A stretch of DNA of 10,458 nucleotides. Origin: Entrophospora sp. SA101. Its lineage: Eukaryota > Glomeromycota > Glomeromycetes > Entrophosporales > Entrophosporaceae. Positions 7,507 to 10,458 of this stretch are shown one piece after another (position 1 is the first letter of the stretch; every line of letters starts with the position of its first letter). The translations under genes and the position numbers were made by a program. The notes below the pieces were generated by a model, which was given only the letters and a program-made list of their open reading frames with translations, was not told the DNA's origin and did no database searches. The stretch lies in contig CAUDNR010001296.1 in assembly GCA_958430865.1 (NCBI GenBank), positions 6,193 to 16,650 of the forward strand, read 5' to 3'.

Positions 7507-8103
7507 ATGACGACGCAACAAAATTTAAAAATTTCCTTATTCCCACAAAAAACATTTGCCAAACATCATGAATCAATAATTCAACAGATTGAATCGATAG
7601 AACGTAAAACTTTTCCGAAACATGAAGTTATGTCGATTTCTCAAGAGATTGGCAAAAAGACAAATAAATTATTGATTATTTATCATCATAATCATTACGA
7701 CGAGAGCAAATTTAAATCAACAACTAATAATAATAACAATAGTAGTAGTAGTAGCAACAGAGAGGTTGAAAAGAATGCACAAAAAAACCAAGAAATTAAA
7801 ATTAAAATTTATGGATATATAATTTACTCATATTTGGCTAGTAATAACTCATTATTACCATTGACACGTATTCTAAAAATATGCATTCACCAGGATTACA
7901 GAGGACAAGGATTAGGAACAATGATATTAAAACATGCGATTGACACCAATAAAGTTCCTGAAAAAAGTAAAGCTGAACTATATGTTGATGTTAAAAGACA
8001 AGTTGCAATTAAATTATATGAAAAATTTGGTTTCAAAATTAAAGAATTGGTTAAAGATTATTATCAGCCTGAGAGAGATGCTTATTTGATGGTATTAGAA
8101 TAA
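7507..8103 (+). CDS. GNAT-family N-acetyltransferase, 198 residues
   Basis: This enzyme is predicted to transfer an acetyl group from acetyl-CoA to an amine, either a protein N-terminus or a lysine or small molecule. The acetyl-CoA pyrophosphate-binding motif is clear: ICIHQDYRGQGLG at residues 125-137, with R132, G135 and G137 fitting R-x-x-G-x-G. The C-terminal beta-alpha-beta part follows as LYVDVKRQVAIKLYEKFGF (158-176), then a Tyr-Tyr pair and the ending DAYLMVLE. The pattern resembles N-terminal acetyltransferases of the NAA50/RimI type, but substrate choice cannot be read. The Asn usual before the A-I-x-x-Y helix is Arg164. A low-complexity insert (five Asn and five Ser, 74-83) lies in the variable first half. 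The first ATG after an in-frame TAA gives this start; no intron is needed. A TAAATAT box at about 7446 is a weak TATA candidate. The convergent SCP2 gene's stop codon is 87 bp downstream. Confidence 0.85.
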   Translation: MTTQQNLKISLFPQKTFAKHHESIIQQIESIERKTFPKHEVMSISQEIGKKTNKLLIIYHHNHYDESKFKSTTNNNNNSSSSSNREVEKNAQKNQEIKIKIYGYIIYSYLASNNSLLPLTRILKICIHQDYRGQGLGTMILKHAIDTNKVPEKSKAELYVDVKRQVAIKLYEKFGFKIKELVKDYYQPERDAYLMVLE

Positions 8104-8155
8104 GAAAGAAGGGATCAAAGGATGATATAATTTTGATGAATATGTACAAAAATTA

Positions 8156-8161
8156 TTTATT
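8156..8161 (-). terminator. Possible polyadenylation signal of the SCP2 gene
   Basis: AATAAA on the minus strand, about 30 nt after the stop codon at 8191. It lies in the short gap between the two convergent genes, so their 3' untranslated regions probably overlap. Confidence 0.45.
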
Positions 8162-8190
8162 GTTATTGTTCTATTAACCCCCTGGCAAAA

Positions 8191-8745
8191 TCATGATTCG
8201 ATTTTACTTTTCTTGAAGTAAAGTTTCGCTCCGGAAGTAACGTTTAATATTTTATATAATTTAGAAATATTATAACCTTTAATATCGAGTTTGCCAGCCA
8301 TGATGGCTTTTTGTCCTAAATTTTTAATTTGTAATTGTTATTATTAGTGAAAAAGAAAAATAATATATTTATAATAATATACTACTAACCATTCAATTTC
8401 CCTGAAAACAAGTCTACAAATGTATCGTCCGACAAACTGATGGTAATATCTGGCTTCGTAGAACCTTTTCCGGTCTTAATAGTTCCTTCGTTCTTAAGGT
8501 CCAAAGTCCAAATTTGTTCTCTACCTTCAACATTCATTACCTTAATCTCTAAAATCGCTTTAACCTGAGAAATGAATTGATGAATTGATGATATATGAAT
8601 GAATGAATGAATGAATGGTAAAAAAGTTTCTTAATATATTTACATTTTTAATAGTTTGTTTCTTCTTTTCTTCATTTTCGTCAATATAATTTTGAAATTT
8701 TTCTATTAAAATAAAAGATTTATATTCTGATATTTGATTACTCAT
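8191..8745 (-). CDS. SCP2 sterol-binding-domain protein, three exons, 133 residues
   Basis: A small lipid-carrier protein predicted to bind sterols or fatty acyl chains in a hydrophobic tunnel. Exons are 8745-8644, 8564-8390 and 8315-8191. The introns are 79 nt (GTAAAT...CAG) and 74 nt (GTTAGT...TAG), placed by frame and by the continuous domain. Residues 1-34 form a lysine-rich start. Residues 35-60 give VKAILEIKV and EQIWTLDLKN. Residues 66-92 include GKGSTKPDITISLSDDTF and VDLFSGKLN. The diagnostic GQKAIMAGKLDIKG spans 93-106 across the second intron. The length fits a stand-alone SCP2 domain. Peroxisomal forms usually end in a SKL/AKL-type tripeptide. Here SKL (110-112) and AKL (122-124) are internal and the protein ends KIES, so peroxisomal import by that signal is not expected. 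A further small 3' intron altering the tail cannot be excluded. Confidence 0.85.
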
Positions 8746-9197
8746 CCTTTTCTATTGTTTCTATTAATTCTTCTATAAATTATATTATTATTTATTTTTT
8801 TAAAAAAAAATTTTTTGACAAATAAATTAAAAAAAAAGGATGACAGATAAAAGTAACATGCTCTCTCGTACATACATGGACATCGGATATATTTATTTAT
8901 GGGATAAAAAAGTAGCTTCGAAATTCTCCAAAAATAGATTATAAACAATCTCCGATTATTATTATTATTATTATATCTGGTACATACTTGTAATACCATT
9001 AAAAATAAACTTTAAGTTTTTTTTGGGAATAAATTAAAAAGCTAGCGTGACAACTTTTCAAATAGTCAAAATTTGCTCAACGCCACACAACTACACTTTT
9101 CTATTAATATAAAAAGAACAATTAATTGGTGCAAGATATAAATTTATGCTAAGCCTATTCTTCTTTTGGTTCAGATTTTGTTTGCTCAGTTTTGTAT
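8746..9197. other. AT-rich intergenic and presumed SCP2 promoter region
   Basis: Poly-A/poly-T runs and an ATT/TTA microsatellite (about 8957-8974) dominate. An 85-codon minus-strand frame is low-complexity and has no family features. No clear TATA box can be picked out in sequence this AT-rich. Confidence 0.5.
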
Positions 9198-9868
9198 TTA
9201 GCCTAAGCATGCTTTGTTGTTTAGCAATTCAAGTTCACTTTCCTGATTTATACTTGATTGTAAATTTTTTTGCTGTCTTCTCTTGATCCTTTCATCGTTT
9301 AGTTGCTTTAAAATAATTTTGTAGTTAATAAGTTCTTGGTATTTGTAATTCTTGTTTTTTTTTTTTTTTTCAATACTTTATTATTGGTTCTTGTATCTAA
9401 TCTTTCTTTGCCCAATTCTCTCACTTTTTCAATAAAATCTAAATGAATCTTGGATTCTTCTTTTTCCTCTTTTGACATTTGAACTTCATTTTTTAAATTG
9501 GCCATGGTTCCTAGGAATTGTTATATCCGCTCAATGAAAACTCTTGAAATTATCGTCTTCTCTAATAATCCAAAAATATATTTTTTTAAAGCCTTCACAT
9601 CCTCGTTAGTTCATCCTTCTTGGGCAGTCAACATAATGTTATGATTCTACTTTCCACGGCCCAAACTTTTTATGAACATCATAACATGTTCTGTTGTTAT
9701 TTCATCAAGCCTTTTAATCCATAATATCATTTTCATGCCTTCTCACTTTCGTTTTTGAAAGGTTCATTATTCATTACTGTGGTGGCAATCATTAATTAAT
9801 TGAATAAGAACGTTCACCAACTCAGGCACATACTGTTTCCACTTCTTTGTAAATCTAACTTGTTCTTA
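9198..9868 (-). pseudogene. Decayed lysine/glutamate-rich, coiled-coil-like reading frame
   Basis: One minus-strand frame from 9859 reads as plausible protein but with six in-frame stops. Its pieces include FTKKWKQYVPELVNVLIQLI, WIKRLDEITTEHVMMFIKSL, EDVKALKKYIFGLLEKTI, and MANLKNEVQMSKEEKEESKI (from the ATG at 9505). At a long A-run (plus-strand poly-T at 9357-9371) the frame changes and continues as LINYKIILKQLNDERIKRRQ and ESELELLNN to a TAA at 9200-9198. The charge pattern suggests helical or coiled-coil structure. I do not recognise the family. A living gene with introns removing the stops looks unlikely because the stops fall throughout, but cannot be fully excluded. Confidence 0.4.
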
Positions 9869-10204
9869 TTAATATTTGATTTTATGTGCATAATATGTAG
9901 ATAGGATAATAATAATGAGTGATGAAGATGTACTTGATGTCTTCACGATCCATCAAGTGACACAAGAGCATGGTGGAATTGATGATCATTCGTGATGTAT
10001 GAATATATTGTCCTACATTCGATTTCGTAAAAAACATGCAATTAAAATAAATAGAAATAATAATTTTCATAACGGAAAATAATTAATGTAAATAATAGAT
10101 AGATATTGTTTTTAATTCTTTACCAATGAATTCTCAAGCAAGGTAAGTGGTATTAGAAGCATTAAAAACAAAGTTTTCCAAAATGTTGCTATCAACTAGA
10201 CGAG
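9869..10204. other. AT-rich intergenic stretch, nothing firm
   Basis: Only very short frames occur, such as 25 codons from the ATG at 9915. A consensus-like splice donor (AAG followed by GTAAGT at 10143) lies just after a short frame with an ATG at 10126. I could not find an acceptor giving a convincing continuation, so no gene is called. Confidence 0.4.
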
Positions 10205-10383
10205 TTGAAGGAATTCAATAGCAAAATAATAATCTATCTTCCACGTATACCATTTGTTCTATCTATTCTTCATGGAAGTTACATCATAAATGAGGGAGCT
10301 TGCTGGATGTTCTATGAAGATAATCAATTCATTATCCCTATAAATTTTTTTTCAGAAAATGTATTAGTATTAGAATTAGAGTA
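10205..10383 (+). other. Unidentified open frame ending at a transposon terminus
   Basis: The plus-strand frame has no ATG start and reads KIIIYLPRIPFVLSILHGSY and ACWMFYEDNQFIIPINFF. It then runs into the terminus at 10384 and stops inside it. The make-up is somewhat protein-like, but the segment is short and no family is recognisable. It may be a remnant of an exon interrupted by the insertion. Confidence 0.2.
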
Positions 10384-10458
10384 CAGTCGGCGCTCGATAT
10401 AGTGAACCTACTGTATAGTGAATCGTACGATATAGTGAAGATGGAAAATTTCCCATTT
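10382..10458 (+). mobile_element. Left end of a pogo/Tc1-mariner-like transposon (cut by window edge)
   Basis: A TA dinucleotide (10382-10383), the target duplication of this superfamily, is followed directly by CAGTCGGCGCTCGATATAGT. The word TATAGTGAA then recurs three times within 60 bp. The design, CAGT start plus repeated internal words, matches the terminus at 7330-7424 although the sequences differ. The body of the element lies beyond the window. Confidence 0.65.

Noticed and set aside
8742..8999. 85-codon minus-strand frame upstream of the SCP2 gene
   Set aside because: It consists of poly-A/T and trinucleotide-repeat translation and overlaps the SCP2 start; it is best seen as promoter sequence.
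10126..10200. Small first exon ending in a consensus splice donor
   Set aside because: No acceptor in the window gives a convincing continuing frame, and the following frame needs a non-ATG start.
1..10458. CRISPR array, prokaryotic operon or phage system
   Set aside because: Introns, polyadenylation-type signals and eukaryotic transposons show a eukaryotic nuclear genome. The hexamer arrays lack spacer-repeat structure.

Overview
The window looks like a transposon-rich, AT-rich fungal chromosome. The best guess is an arbuscular mycorrhizal fungus (Glomeromycotina, Rhizophagus-like). The support is very AT-rich intergenic DNA, short GT-AG introns of 55-101 nt, an intron-containing BED/hAT transposase, Tc1/mariner(pogo)-type termini, decayed Crinkler-like coding sequence and Asn-rich low-complexity runs. 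The organism is inferred from style and gene content, not from a marker gene.

Left part (1-576): no gene. It holds small repeat debris: a 19-bp perfect inverted repeat enclosing a 53-bp module (1-92), a mutated second copy of the module (459-511), a partial third copy (419-446) and another short inverted repeat (151-199). Next comes a structurally complete hAT DNA transposon (577-3833). It has an exact 8-bp target-site duplication (AATTTTAC at 569-576 and 3834-3841), imperfect terminal inverted repeats beginning CATACATGT, and subterminal arms of AAATCN-type hexamers in inverted orientation. Its minus-strand transposase gene has four exons. The gene carries BED finger, RNase H-like and hAT dimerisation regions but has a reading-frame break inside the BED finger.

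Middle part (3842-7424): mostly dead sequence. A minus-strand pseudogene (about 4360-6105) resembles the C-terminal half of the large Crinkler-type (CRN) protein family of these fungi, with several frameshifts and stops. It is interrupted by a 195-bp MITE-like element with perfect 19-bp inverted repeats (5783-5977). Short unassignable reading-frame remnants follow (6433-7200). An isolated pogo-like terminus ends at about 7424.

Right part (7507-8745): the two intact-looking host genes, arranged tail to tail with 87 bp between stop codons. One is a single-exon GNAT N-acetyltransferase on the plus strand (7507-8103). The other is a three-exon SCP2 sterol-carrier-domain protein of 133 residues on the minus strand (8745-8191). 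Beyond them lie an AT-rich promoter/intergenic stretch, a decayed coiled-coil-like reading frame (9198-9868), and the first 75 bp of a second pogo-like transposon starting at a TA dinucleotide (10382-10458).

I see no operon-like or clearly new functional system. The most informative structure is the complete hAT element with its hexamer arms.
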